Origin: Villigracilis sp900696595 | GTDB taxonomy: Bacteria > Chloroflexota > Anaerolineae > Anaerolineales > Villigracilaceae | Assembly (NCBI GenBank): GCA_030263615.1 | Contig: SZPH01000015.1 | Span: forward strand, 22,095 to 86,094 | Length of the DNA stretch: 64,000 nt | Direction: 5' to 3' | Part shown: in pieces, positions 41,384-49,791 of the stretch | Layout: each line of letters opens with the position of its first letter | Numbering within the stretch: the stretch's first letter is position 1 | Notes under the pieces: generated by a model | Database searches by the model: none | What the model was told of the DNA's origin: nothing | The model's input: only the letters and a program-made list of their open reading frames with translations | Position numbers and translations under genes: made by a program

Positions 41384-43369
41384 ATGTCCCTTCGCACCCC
41401 CATCGCGCGGCAAACGCTGACCATCGCCGTCATCACGGTCATCGCTTACGGACTGCTCCTGCCCTTCATCGGCTTCTACTGGGACGACTGGCCCTTCGCG
41501 TGGATCGCAAAGTTTCTCGGTCCCGCCGAATTCATCCCGGCGTTCATGCCGTTCCGCCCCTTCCTCGGACCCATTTTTTATCTGACAACCAGCGTCATCC
41601 CTTTGCATCCGCTCGCGTGGCAAATATTCGCGCTTGTAATCCGCTTTCTCATCGGCGTCGCGGCATGGTGGACCTTCACCCAAATCTTCCCAACCCGCAA
41701 ACCTGCCCTGAGCGGAGCCGAAGGGACGCTCGCTTATCTCGCCGCCCTGCTTATGCTCGTCTTCCCCGGTTACAGCCAGCATTGGGTCGCGCTGACTCAC
41801 ATCAACCAGGAACTCATTCCTTTCATTTTTTACCTGCTTTCCTTCGGCTTCACATTCAAAGCCCTGCGCGCGCAAAAAATCACAGATACCATCACAGCCC
41901 TGCTTCTCCACATCTGCGGCGTCTTCCCCACCGAATACTTCTTCGGCATCGAAGGCATCCGCTTCCTGCTTCTCTTTTTCTTTTTTCAAAGAGACTTCAA
42001 CAAAACCTTCAAAGCCTGGCTTCCTCATCTCCTCATCTGGATTCTCGACGCCGCCTGGCTTTACTACTACTACAACTTCGGTCCCTACGCCTCCTACGCC
42101 GTAACCGCCGAATCGCCGAACGCAATTTATTATTTGACTCAGGCTCTGGATGCCCTGTGGAAAAGCGGATTCTACATCTGGATCCAAATCCTCCCCCTGA
42201 CATTTTCCTCCCTGCCCGCGCCCGCCTCGCTCCTGGCCCTGGGCTTGATTGCGCTCTCGTTCATTTTCCTCATCCGAATCCTCTCCCGCTCCGCGCCGGA
42301 TGAAGCGAGCGATAAAAATTTCGCGCTATCCCTGATCCTCACCGGCGTTGTCGGCATCCTGCTCGGACGACTCCCCTCTCTTGCGGCGAATCTCCCGCTC
42401 ACCCTGCAATCCTCCTTCGACCGCTTCATGATCTCGATCATGCCCGGCGCGACGCTCTTCCTCCTCGGGGTCATCGAATTATTCATCAAGAGCCGCCGCG
42501 CCAGAGTTTTTGTATTCTCCGCGCTGATCGCCCTCGGCATCGGACAGCAATTCTTCAACGCCAACATCTTCCGCAGAGATTGGCAAAAGCAGGGCGAAAT
42601 CTACTGGCAGATGGCATGGCGTATGCCCGCGCTCAAAGCCGACACCCTCCTGCTCGCCTACCAGATGCCGATTGATTACGAAACCGACCTTTCCTTCACC
42701 GCGCCCATCAACTGGATGTACGCGCCCGAATACGCCCGCTCCGACCTCCCATACATGCTGCTTTACACCGAAAAACGGCTGGGCGGCTCGACCCTGCCCT
42801 CCCTCGACGAAAATATCGCAATCTTCTACCCCTACCGCACAGTAAACTTCAACGGCAGCACATCGGGCGCAATCGTCATCCACATGCCTCAAAACGGATG
42901 CCTGCGCGTCCTCGACCCGGCGACAAGCCTGCCCGATTTCTACTCCGACCTCCCCGAAGAACTGATCGAAGCGATTCCACTTTCGGACACATCCCGCATC
43001 ATGCCCAAACCGGAACCTTCCGCCGCGCCGGTGTTCTTCCCCGAACCGGAGCATGGCTGGTGTTATCATCTCGCCAAAGCCGAACTGGCGATTCAGACCG
43101 GCGATTTTGAAACCGCATCCGCATTGGCGGATGAAGCGTTGCGACTCGGGCTGACCCCCGAAGAGCCGCGCGAATGGCTTGTGTTCGTCAGGGCGTACGC
43201 AACGACGAATCAATTCGATAAGGCGGCGGAGGTCTCGGAGAAGATTCTCGAGTCGGGGAAAACGCTCAAGGCGGTCTGCGCGGCTTGGGAGCAGATTCAA
43301 AGCCAAAGTCCGGGGGGAGGCGCGGCGGGGTTTGAATCTGCAAGGTTGAGGCTTGGTTGCAATCCGTAA
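41384..43369 (+). CDS. Large polytopic membrane protein with C-terminal repeat-like domain, GT-C-like
   Basis: 661 aa. About 11 transmembrane helices in residues 1-400 and a soluble C-terminal part (about 405-661). The first loop has GFYWDDWPFAW, an acidic DD pair placed as in GT-C glycosyltransferases (PMT/ArnT-like). The C-terminal 100 residues (LAKAELAIQTGDFETASALADEALR in outline) look like one or two TPR units. A short foreign piece (KPALSGAEGT, 41699-41730) is coded by a known kind of dispersed repeat. Likely role in protein or lipid glycosylation; substrate unknown. Confidence 0.75.
   Translation: MSLRTPIARQTLTIAVITVIAYGLLLPFIGFYWDDWPFAWIAKFLGPAEFIPAFMPFRPFLGPIFYLTTSVIPLHPLAWQIFALVIRFLIGVAAWWTFTQIFPTRKPALSGAEGTLAYLAALLMLVFPGYSQHWVALTHINQELIPFIFYLLSFGFTFKALRAQKITDTITALLLHICGVFPTEYFFGIEGIRFLLLFFFFQRDFNKTFKAWLPHLLIWILDAAWLYYYYNFGPYASYAVTAESPNAIYYLTQALDALWKSGFYIWIQILPLTFSSLPAPASLLALGLIALSFIFLIRILSRSAPDEASDKNFALSLILTGVVGILLGRLPSLAANLPLTLQSSFDRFMISIMPGATLFLLGVIELFIKSRRARVFVFSALIALGIGQQFFNANIFRRDWQKQGEIYWQMAWRMPALKADTLLLAYQMPIDYETDLSFTAPINWMYAPEYARSDLPYMLLYTEKRLGGSTLPSLDENIAIFYPYRTVNFNGSTSGAIVIHMPQNGCLRVLDPATSLPDFYSDLPEELIEAIPLSDTSRIMPKPEPSAAPVFFPEPEHGWCYHLAKAELAIQTGDFETASALADEALRLGLTPEEPREWLVFVRAYATTNQFDKAAEVSEKILESGKTLKAVCAAWEQIQSQSPGGGAAGFESARLRLGCNP
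41703..41730 (+). repeat. Dispersed CTGAGCGGAGCCGAAGGG-type repeat inside the GT-C-like gene
   Basis: The sequence CCCTGAGCGGAGCCGAAGGG reads in frame as LSGAEG. A relative, with inverted partner, is at 63740-63807 (GCGTAGTCGAAGGGC). It lies in an extramembrane loop. Confidence 0.7.
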
Positions 43370-43376
43370 CGAGTTC

Positions 43377-43405
43377 TTGACGCATTAAAGCTCATGTGCT
43401 ACCAT
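43377..43405 (+). promoter_or_regulatory. Sigma-70-like promoter of the LysM lipoprotein gene
   Basis: TTGACG at 43377-43382, a 17-bp spacer, and TACCAT at 43400-43405 with an extended TG. It is 30 bp before the start at 43436, with GAGGAG in the leader. Confidence 0.65.
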
Positions 43406-43435
43406 CTTTTTTAGTTTAAGGAACGAGGAGAATCC

Positions 43436-44185
43436 ATGAAGAAGAATCATCGCAGGGTGTTGATGTTGTCGGTCTTGACGATCGCGGCAGTGGTCGTCTC
43501 CGCATGTGAAAGATCCATAGCGCCCCCGCCAGCCGAAACCGCCACGCCGATACCGACGGGGCTTTTTGTATCGCCGATCGCGTCGGTCGAGAATCCAATG
43601 GAGATGATCGAGCAGTTTGCCAAGCAGACCGAAGCCGCGCAGACATCTGCTTCGGGAGCGGGAGCCACAGGCACGCCCGCTTCGACGACGGGAACGCCCC
43701 AAGCCGGCGCGACCGATGCCGGGACAATAGCCACCGCAACCCCCACCGCAACATTGAACGCCGGGACGCCCACCAATGCGAACCCGGTCGCGGCGACCAC
43801 CTCCGCCCCGCCGGTTGGGACGCCCGTGCCGCCCGGTTCGCGGCCGTCCACTTATACGTTGCAGAAAGGCGAATGGCCCTGGTGCATTGCGCGCCGATTT
43901 GATGTGGATCCGTATGCCCTGTTGCAAGCCAGCGGGTTGACGGTCGCCCAAGGGGAAAGCCTCGCCACCGGGACGCAACTCACGATCCCGCAGGGCGCAG
44001 GTTCGTTCCCCGGCAGCCGCGTCCTCAAAACGCATCCCGCTTCGTACACTGTGGCCTCCGGCGACGAAACGGTCGGTAGCATCGCCTGCGCCTTCGGCGA
44101 CGTGGACCCGAACGCCATCGTCAGCGCGAACAACCTCGGCTCGAATCCCAGGTTGACAGTCGGACAGACGCTGCAAATTCCGTAA
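43436..44185 (+). CDS. Lipoprotein with two LysM-like domains
   Basis: 249 aa. Signal peptide ending in the lipobox VVSAC (Cys24), a long Ala/Thr/Pro/Gly linker (about 30-140) and two LysM-like domains (about 143-188, YTLQKGEWPWCIARRFDVDP; about 203-249, YTVASGDETVGSIACAFGDVDP). Each carries one Cys in the middle helix, a feature that could give a disulfide. It is the second LysM lipoprotein of the window; it should sit outside the membrane and bind wall glycan. It has its own promoter and terminator, so it is a single-gene unit. Confidence 0.85.
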   Translation: MKKNHRRVLMLSVLTIAAVVVSACERSIAPPPAETATPIPTGLFVSPIASVENPMEMIEQFAKQTEAAQTSASGAGATGTPASTTGTPQAGATDAGTIATATPTATLNAGTPTNANPVAATTSAPPVGTPVPPGSRPSTYTLQKGEWPWCIARRFDVDPYALLQASGLTVAQGESLATGTQLTIPQGAGSFPGSRVLKTHPASYTVASGDETVGSIACAFGDVDPNAIVSANNLGSNPRLTVGQTLQIP

Positions 44186-44195
44186 GACGCCCTTT

Positions 44196-44229
44196 CAAAA
44201 GCCCGGGTCCGCGCCTGGGCTTTTTTGTT
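44196..44229 (+). terminator. Rho-independent terminator of the LysM gene
   Basis: Stem AAAAGCCC / GGGCTTTT with a GC-rich loop and a T run, 11 bp after the stop. Confidence 0.8.
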
Positions 44230-44240
44230 TTCAAAATCAG

Positions 44241-44267
44241 GTAAGTCGGATTGGCAATCCGACTTAC
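44241..44267. repeat. GTAAGTCGGATTG palindrome
   Basis: Perfect inverted repeat GTAAGTCGGATTG / CAATCCGACTTAC around a single-base centre. Half of it recurs before nifJ at 46099-46116 (TTGGCAGTCCGACTTACG). Confidence 0.8.
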
Positions 44268-44361
44268 ACACTCACCTTACGCGCCCAGCGCCGACCCCGC
44301 AGGCGATGCGTTGAGTCTGCCGAAACGGGTCGCATGATTATAGATTAGGTGATTTTGTATC

Positions 44362-44480
44362 ATCCAACCCCGAAGGGGGGTCCTATCCGGCAACAAGCCA
44401 TATCATCCCTTCGGGATTTGCGGCGGTGGACGGTTTGCCCGGCTACAATCCTTTCATCCCTTCGGGATTGGCCGCATAAG
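44362..44480. repeat. Cluster of ATCCCTTCGGGAT palindromes
   Basis: Two copies of ATCCCTTCGGGATT, at 44405 and 44456 (51 bp apart), and a weaker relative (AACCCCGAAGGGG) near 44367. They fill the gap before the NUDIX gene; no gene is seen in 44230-44505. Confidence 0.75.
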
Positions 44481-44505
44481 GTGAATTACACACAAGGAAT
44501 TTCCC

Positions 44506-45078
44506 ATGCCCTCCTTTGAATTTCTCCGCTCCGAAGTTTTGATGAAAGGACGCGCCTTCACCATCCGCCGCGATTATCTAAAAACGCCGGACGGGCGCGA
44601 GACGAAATTCGACATCGTCGAACACGGCGGCTCGGTCGTCATTGTGCCGGTGGACGCCGAGGGCAACCTTCTCTTCGTCCGCCAGTACCGCCACGCCGCA
44701 AATATGGATATGCTCGAACTGCCCGCCGGGACGCGCGACGGCGACGAACCCTTCGAGGAATGCGCCGCGCGCGAGATCCGCGAAGAGACCGGCATGGCGG
44801 CCCGCGCGTTGAAACACGTCGGTTCTTTCTATCTCGCGCCGGGCTACTCGACCGAAAACATGGGCGTCTTTCTGGCGACCGATCTCGAACATGATCCGCT
44901 CGAAGCGGACGACGACGAATTTCTAGCGGTGGAAAAAATCCCCATCAAAGAAGCGCTCGCAATGGCGGAGCGCGGCGAAATACCGGACGCCAAGTCTCTG
45001 GCGGCGCTGTTGATGGCGAGACCGTTTTTGGAAAATCAGCAATCGCTACCCATATATGCCCCTCACAAAGACCGATAA
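44506..45078 (+). CDS. NUDIX hydrolase, ADP-ribose pyrophosphatase-like
   Basis: 190 aa. The NUDIX box is complete: GTRDGDEPFEECAAREIREETGM follows Gx5Ex7REUxEExGU (in pieces: G, then E, then REIREETG). Preceding ELPAG and the QYRHAA motif are typical of ADP-sugar pyrophosphatases (NudF/ADPRase group), as is the GYSTENMGVFLATDL region. It hydrolyses ADP-ribose or related nucleoside diphosphate sugars. The last 23 bp overlap the start of the EamA gene, implying a joint transcript. Confidence 0.9.
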   Translation: MPSFEFLRSEVLMKGRAFTIRRDYLKTPDGRETKFDIVEHGGSVVIVPVDAEGNLLFVRQYRHAANMDMLELPAGTRDGDEPFEECAAREIREETGMAARALKHVGSFYLAPGYSTENMGVFLATDLEHDPLEADDDEFLAVEKIPIKEALAMAERGEIPDAKSLAALLMARPFLENQQSLPIYAPHKDR

Positions 45079-45976
45079 GAACCGCTTCATTGCCGTATTG
45101 CAGGCGTTATTCGTCACCTTCCTCTGGTCCACCTCGTGGGTGTTGATAAAGATCGGGCTGAAAGCAGATCTGCCCCCTGTCACCTTTGCCGGTTTGCGAT
45201 ATACGATTGCGGCTCTCTGCCTTCTGCCGTTTGTAATTCTCAACCCAATCCAACGCCAAACCCTGCGCGGGCTATCCGCCCGAACCTGGGCGGAACTTAT
45301 CGCGCTCGGCTTTGTGTTCTACACGTTGACGCAAGGCGCCCAATTCGTTAGTCTTTCCTTTTTACCTTCCGCCACTCTCTCCCTGCTGTTGAATTTCTCC
45401 CCCATCCTGATTGCGCTTTACGGTATCGCCTCGCACAGCGAACGCGCCTCTCTGGCGCAATGGGGCGGGATATTAATAACAACCGTCGGGGCTCTGATCT
45501 ACTTTCTGCCGCTTTCCATCGCGGGCGGACAGATTCCCGGTTTGATCGCCGGATTCGTCGCCTTGTCGGCGAATTCGGCTTCATCCGTTCTTGGCAGGTA
45601 CATCAACACCCAGGAGAGATTAAATCCGCTTGCAGTGACAAGCGTTAGCATGGGCATCGGCGGAATTCTGATGCTGACCTTTGGAATCATTACGCAAGGC
45701 ATGGGCGCGCTAAACCTTGCCCAATGGGCGATCATTGGCTGGCTGGCGGCAGTGAATACAGCCTTTGCTTTCACTCTTTGGAACAAGTCCCTGCAAACTC
45801 TCACCGCCGTGGAATCCAGCATCGTGAACGGCACAATGCTCCCGCAGATCGCCGTACTCGCATGGGTATTTCTTGGCGAGCCGCTTACAGGGAGGAAAAT
45901 TTCGGGGTTGTGCTTCGTCGGCATGGGAACATTGATCGTGCAGTTATGGCGATATTTCCCCCGCGCCAAAGTTTAA
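45056..45976 (+). CDS. EamA/DMT-superfamily transporter
   Basis: 306 aa with ten transmembrane helices in two EamA halves (about 12-145 and 155-300). Typical blocks are VTFLWSTSWVLIKIGL at the start, the GLSARTWAEL middle and the final ...EPLTGRKISGLCFVGMGTLIVQL. It is a drug/metabolite exporter of unknown substrate. The ATG at 45056 overlaps the NUDIX gene by 23 bp; this start is needed for the first helix to have a normal cytoplasmic N-terminus. Confidence 0.88.
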   Translation: MPLTKTDKNRFIAVLQALFVTFLWSTSWVLIKIGLKADLPPVTFAGLRYTIAALCLLPFVILNPIQRQTLRGLSARTWAELIALGFVFYTLTQGAQFVSLSFLPSATLSLLLNFSPILIALYGIASHSERASLAQWGGILITTVGALIYFLPLSIAGGQIPGLIAGFVALSANSASSVLGRYINTQERLNPLAVTSVSMGIGGILMLTFGIITQGMGALNLAQWAIIGWLAAVNTAFAFTLWNKSLQTLTAVESSIVNGTMLPQIAVLAWVFLGEPLTGRKISGLCFVGMGTLIVQLWRYFPRAKV

Positions 45977-46162
45977 AGTTTGAGACGTTTTTTATTCCCG
46001 CCCATCCCGCCCAAAACATGACAACAGGCGCGGAGAATTAAGCCGCATATAACTGACGCAATTCGCCTCGCGGGAATACACTTGCGCGAACGGGCGGGTT
46101 GGCAGTCCGACTTACGTTACAATAGGAAAACCCGGGCAAAACGCCTTTACAGGAGTCAGCGA

Positions 46163-49100
46163 ATGAACAAGAACATCATCATGACCGACGGAAACGAAGC
46201 GGCGGCGAGCGTCGCGCACCGTCTTAACGAAGTGATCGCCATCTACCCCATCACCCCATCCTCGGCGATGGGCGAATTCTCGGACGAATGGTCGGCGAAG
46301 GGGAAGAAAAATATTTGGGGAACGGTCCCGCTCGTGGTCGAGATGCAATCCGAAGCCGGCGCGGCGGGCGCGGTCCACGGCGCATTGCAGACCGGCGCGC
46401 TCACCACCACCTTCACCGCCTCGCAGGGATTATTGTTAATGATCCCCAACATGTACAAGATCGCGGGCGAACTCACCAGCACGGTCTTCCACGTCGCGGC
46501 GCGCGCCATTGCGTCGCACGCGCTATCCATCTACGGCGACCATCAGGACGTGATGGCTGTCCGCCAGACCGGCTGGGCGCTGCTCTCCTCCGGCTCGCCG
46601 CAGGAGGCGCAGGATTTCGCCGCCATCGCCCAGGTCGCCACGCTCAAATCGCGCGTCCCCTTCCTGCATTTCTTCGATGGATTCCGCACTTCGCACGAGG
46701 TCAACAAGATCGTTCACCTATCGGATGAAGAACTGCGCCTCATTCTGGACGAGGAGACGATTCGCGCCCATCGGGCCCGGGGACTCAGCCCGGAGAATCC
46801 CGTCCTGCGCGGCACCGCCCAAAACCCGGATGTCTATTTCCAAATGAGGGAGGCGGCCAACCCGTTCTATGCCGCCACTCCCGCCATCACGCAAGAGACG
46901 ATGGACAAGTTCGCAAAAATCACGGGGCGACAATACCGCCTCTTCGATTACAGCGGCGACCCGGACGCCGAGCGCGTCGTCGTCATCATGGGTTCCGGCG
47001 GCGAAGTTGTCGAGGAGACCGTCGCCCACCTGGCGCAGAAAGGCGAAAAAGTCGGCGTGATGCGCGTGCGGTTATATCGCCCGTTCTCGGTGGAGCATTT
47101 CATCAAGGCGCTGCCCAAGAGCGTGAAGTCCATCGCCGTGCTGGATAGAACCAAGGAACCCGGCGCGACCGGCGAACCGCTTTATATGGATGTTGTTAAT
47201 GGATTGGTTGAAGGTTCCAGGTTGAAGGTTGAAGGTTTTCCTTCAACCTTCCAACCTTCCAACCTTCCAACCGTAATTGGCGGGCGGTATGGACTCTCCT
47301 CCAAGGAATTTACCCCGGCGATGGCGAAGGCGGTCTTCGACGAGTTGAGCAAACCCGACCCGAAGACGCATTTCACCGTCGGCATCCACGACGACGTTAC
47401 GCACACCAGCCTCGACGTGGATTATTCCTTCTCGCTCGAATCCGACGACACCGTGCGCTGCGTCTTCTTCGGGCTCGGCTCGGACGGCACAGTCGGCGCG
47501 AACAAGAACTCGATCAAGATCATCGGCGAGGAGACGGATAACTTCGCGCAGGGATATTTTTACTACGACTCGAAAAAATCCGGCACGATCACCATCTCGC
47601 ATTTGCGGTTTGGCCCCAAACCGATCCGCGCGCCGTATCTGATCGAAACCGGGCAGGCGAATTTCACCGCCTGTCACCAGTTCACCTTTCTCGAGCGGGT
47701 GGACATGCTGAAATACGCCAAAGAGGGCGGCATCTTCCTGCTCAACAGTTTGTACGGTCCCGATGAGATTTGGGACAACTTACAAAGGGAAGTCCAGCAG
47801 GACATCATCAAAAAGAAACTCAAGTTCTACGTCATCAACGGCTACGATGTGGCGGAAAAGACCGGCATGGGCGGGCGCATGAACACCATCATGCAGACGG
47901 CGTTCTTCGCCATCAGCGGAATCCTGCCGAAAGAACAAGCCATCGAGCAGATCAAACACGCCATCGAAAAGACCTACGGCAAGCGCGGCGAGGCCGTGGT
48001 GAAGAAAAACTTCGAGGCGGTGGATGCGACTGTGGCGAATATTTACGAGGTCAACGTCCCGGCGGAGATCACGTCGAAGACGGCGCGCAGGCTCCCGGTC
48101 CCGAATGAGGCGCCGGAATTCGTCAGAAACGTGCTGGGGCAGATCATCAACGCCGACGGGGATAATCTTCCGGTTTCAGCCTTCCCCGTGGACGGGACGT
48201 TTCCGCTTGGCACGACGCAATGGGAGAAGCGCAACCTCTCGCTGGAAATTCCGGTGTGGAACGAAGAAATTTGTATTCAATGCGGCAAGTGCGTGATCAT
48301 CTGTCCGCACGCGGTCATCCGTCATAAAGTGTACGACGAGAAGGCGCTGGCGAACGCGCCGGAGACGTTCAAGCACATGCAGTCGAAGTTCAAGGAATTC
48401 GGCGACGGCTACGCCTATACCGTGCAGGTGGCGCCGGAGGATTGCACGGGTTGTACGCTGTGCGTGGAAATTTGCCCGGTGAAGGATAAGACCGCCGTCG
48501 GGCGCAAGGCGATCAACATGGAACCCCAGCCGCCCATCCGCGAAGCCGAGGCGAAGAATTGGGAATTCTTCCTGAACATCCCCGACCTGGATCGCAAGTT
48601 GATCAACCCTTCGACGGTGAAAAATTCACAGTTACTGCGCCCGTTGTTCGAGTTCAGCGGCGCATGCATGGGATGCGGCGAAACGCCGTATGTGAAACTG
48701 GTCTCGCAATTGTTCGGCGACCGGGCGGTGATCGCCAACGCGACGGGTTGTTCCTCGATCTACGGCGGCAACCTGCCCACCACGCCGTGGACGATGGACG
48801 CCAATGGGCGCGGGCCGGCATGGTCGAATTCGCTGTTCGAGGACAACGCCGAGTTCGGGCTGGGGATGCGGTTGACGCTCGACAAACAAAACGAATATGC
48901 GCGCGAGTTGCTCTCCATTCTGGCGGATGAGGTCGGGAAGGAACTGGCGCACGACCTTTTGATGGCGGAACAAAGTTCGGAGGCGGCGATTGACGAACAA
49001 CGCGGGCGCGTGGCGCGGATGAAGAAGAATCTGGAAAAATCGAAACATCCGCGCGCAAAGGATTTGATCAGCGTGGCGGACAGCCTGGTGCAAAAATCCG

Positions 49101-49753
49101 TCTGGATCATCGGCGGCGACGGCTGGGCGTACGACATCGGCTACGGCGGGCTGGATCATGTGATGGCGAGCGGGCGCAACGTCAACATCCTTGTGCTGGA
49201 TACGGAAGTGTATTCCAATACGGGCGGGCAGTCGTCCAAAGCCACGCCGCGCGCGGCGGTTGCCAAGTTTGCCATGAGCGGCAAGGGGATGCCGAAAAAG
49301 GATTTGGGCTTGATCGCCATGTCCTACGGTTATGTTTATGTCGCCAAAGTCGCCATGGGCGCGAACGACCAGCAGACCCTGAAAGCCTTCCTCGAAGCCG
49401 AGTCCTACGACGGACCGTCGCTCATCATCGCCTACAGCCCGTGCATTGCGCACGGCTACGACATGGCGCGCAGTCTCGATCAGACAAAACTGGCGGTGCA
49501 GTCGGGGCATTGGCCCATGTTCCGCTATGATCCGCGCCTGGCGATTGCGGGCAAAAATCCGCTTCAGATCGAATCGAAAGAGCCGAGCGTTCCGTTCTCG
49601 CAATACGCCTATAACGAAACTCGTTATAAGATGTTAACTCAGATGAACGAGGAACGCGCCGAACAATTGATGAAGGAAGCGCAACTCGACGCGAAAGCCC
49701 GCTGGACGTTGTATCAGCAGATGGCGGGGATGAAGTATGGGGATGGGGAGTAG
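46163..49753 (+). CDS. nifJ: Pyruvate:ferredoxin/flavodoxin oxidoreductase
   Basis: 1196 aa homodimer-type enzyme that converts pyruvate and CoA to acetyl-CoA, CO2 and reduced ferredoxin. Domains in order: pyrimidine-binding PFOR_N (IAIYPITPSSAMGEFSDEW), CoA-binding domain II, the gamma domain (FFGLGSDGTVGANKNSIKI), two 4Fe-4S clusters (CIQCGKCVIICP and CTGCTLCVEICP), and the ThDP domain (CMGCGETPYVKL, IIGGDGWAYDIGYGGLDH). The start at 46163 has AGGAG before it. Residues about 348-372 (47206-47273) come from a short tandem repeat with inverted halves and interrupt the conserved passage before IGGRYGLSSKEFTP. The stop is followed directly by heptamers. Confidence 0.95.
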   Translation: MNKNIIMTDGNEAAASVAHRLNEVIAIYPITPSSAMGEFSDEWSAKGKKNIWGTVPLVVEMQSEAGAAGAVHGALQTGALTTTFTASQGLLLMIPNMYKIAGELTSTVFHVAARAIASHALSIYGDHQDVMAVRQTGWALLSSGSPQEAQDFAAIAQVATLKSRVPFLHFFDGFRTSHEVNKIVHLSDEELRLILDEETIRAHRARGLSPENPVLRGTAQNPDVYFQMREAANPFYAATPAITQETMDKFAKITGRQYRLFDYSGDPDAERVVVIMGSGGEVVEETVAHLAQKGEKVGVMRVRLYRPFSVEHFIKALPKSVKSIAVLDRTKEPGATGEPLYMDVVNGLVEGSRLKVEGFPSTFQPSNLPTVIGGRYGLSSKEFTPAMAKAVFDELSKPDPKTHFTVGIHDDVTHTSLDVDYSFSLESDDTVRCVFFGLGSDGTVGANKNSIKIIGEETDNFAQGYFYYDSKKSGTITISHLRFGPKPIRAPYLIETGQANFTACHQFTFLERVDMLKYAKEGGIFLLNSLYGPDEIWDNLQREVQQDIIKKKLKFYVINGYDVAEKTGMGGRMNTIMQTAFFAISGILPKEQAIEQIKHAIEKTYGKRGEAVVKKNFEAVDATVANIYEVNVPAEITSKTARRLPVPNEAPEFVRNVLGQIINADGDNLPVSAFPVDGTFPLGTTQWEKRNLSLEIPVWNEEICIQCGKCVIICPHAVIRHKVYDEKALANAPETFKHMQSKFKEFGDGYAYTVQVAPEDCTGCTLCVEICPVKDKTAVGRKAINMEPQPPIREAEAKNWEFFLNIPDLDRKLINPSTVKNSQLLRPLFEFSGACMGCGETPYVKLVSQLFGDRAVIANATGCSSIYGGNLPTTPWTMDANGRGPAWSNSLFEDNAEFGLGMRLTLDKQNEYARELLSILADEVGKELAHDLLMAEQSSEAAIDEQRGRVARMKKNLEKSKHPRAKDLISVADSLVQKSVWIIGGDGWAYDIGYGGLDHVMASGRNVNILVLDTEVYSNTGGQSSKATPRAAVAKFAMSGKGMPKKDLGLIAMSYGYVYVAKVAMGANDQQTLKAFLEAESYDGPSLIIAYSPCIAHGYDMARSLDQTKLAVQSGHWPMFRYDPRLAIAGKNPLQIESKEPSVPFSQYAYNETRYKMLTQMNEERAEQLMKEAQLDAKARWTLYQQMAGMKYGDGE
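47206..47273 (+). repeat. Inverted short-period array inserted in frame in nifJ
   Basis: The left half repeats GGTTGAA (7 nt), the right half CCTTCCAA (8 nt), its near complement, so the RNA can form a long hairpin. It encodes about 22 extra residues (VEGSRLKVEGFPSTFQ and following). Confidence 0.85.
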
Positions 49754-49785
49754 AGATTGGTGATTGGTGATTGAGCGATGAGGAT
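49752..49785. repeat. Heptamer array after the nifJ stop
   Basis: GATTGGT, GATTGGT and GATTGAG directly after the TAG stop of nifJ, ending before the GAGG of the next gene. Confidence 0.8.
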
Positions 49786-49791
49786 ACCGAT

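Noticed and set aside
46118..46123. Promoter before nifJ (TACAAT)
   Set aside because: Only the -10-like box is present; the possible TTGGCA lies 13 bp away, which is too close, and the area holds part of a dispersed palindrome.
48632..49603. Long minus-strand frame opposite nifJ
   Set aside because: It runs antisense to the highly conserved ThDP domain of PFOR.
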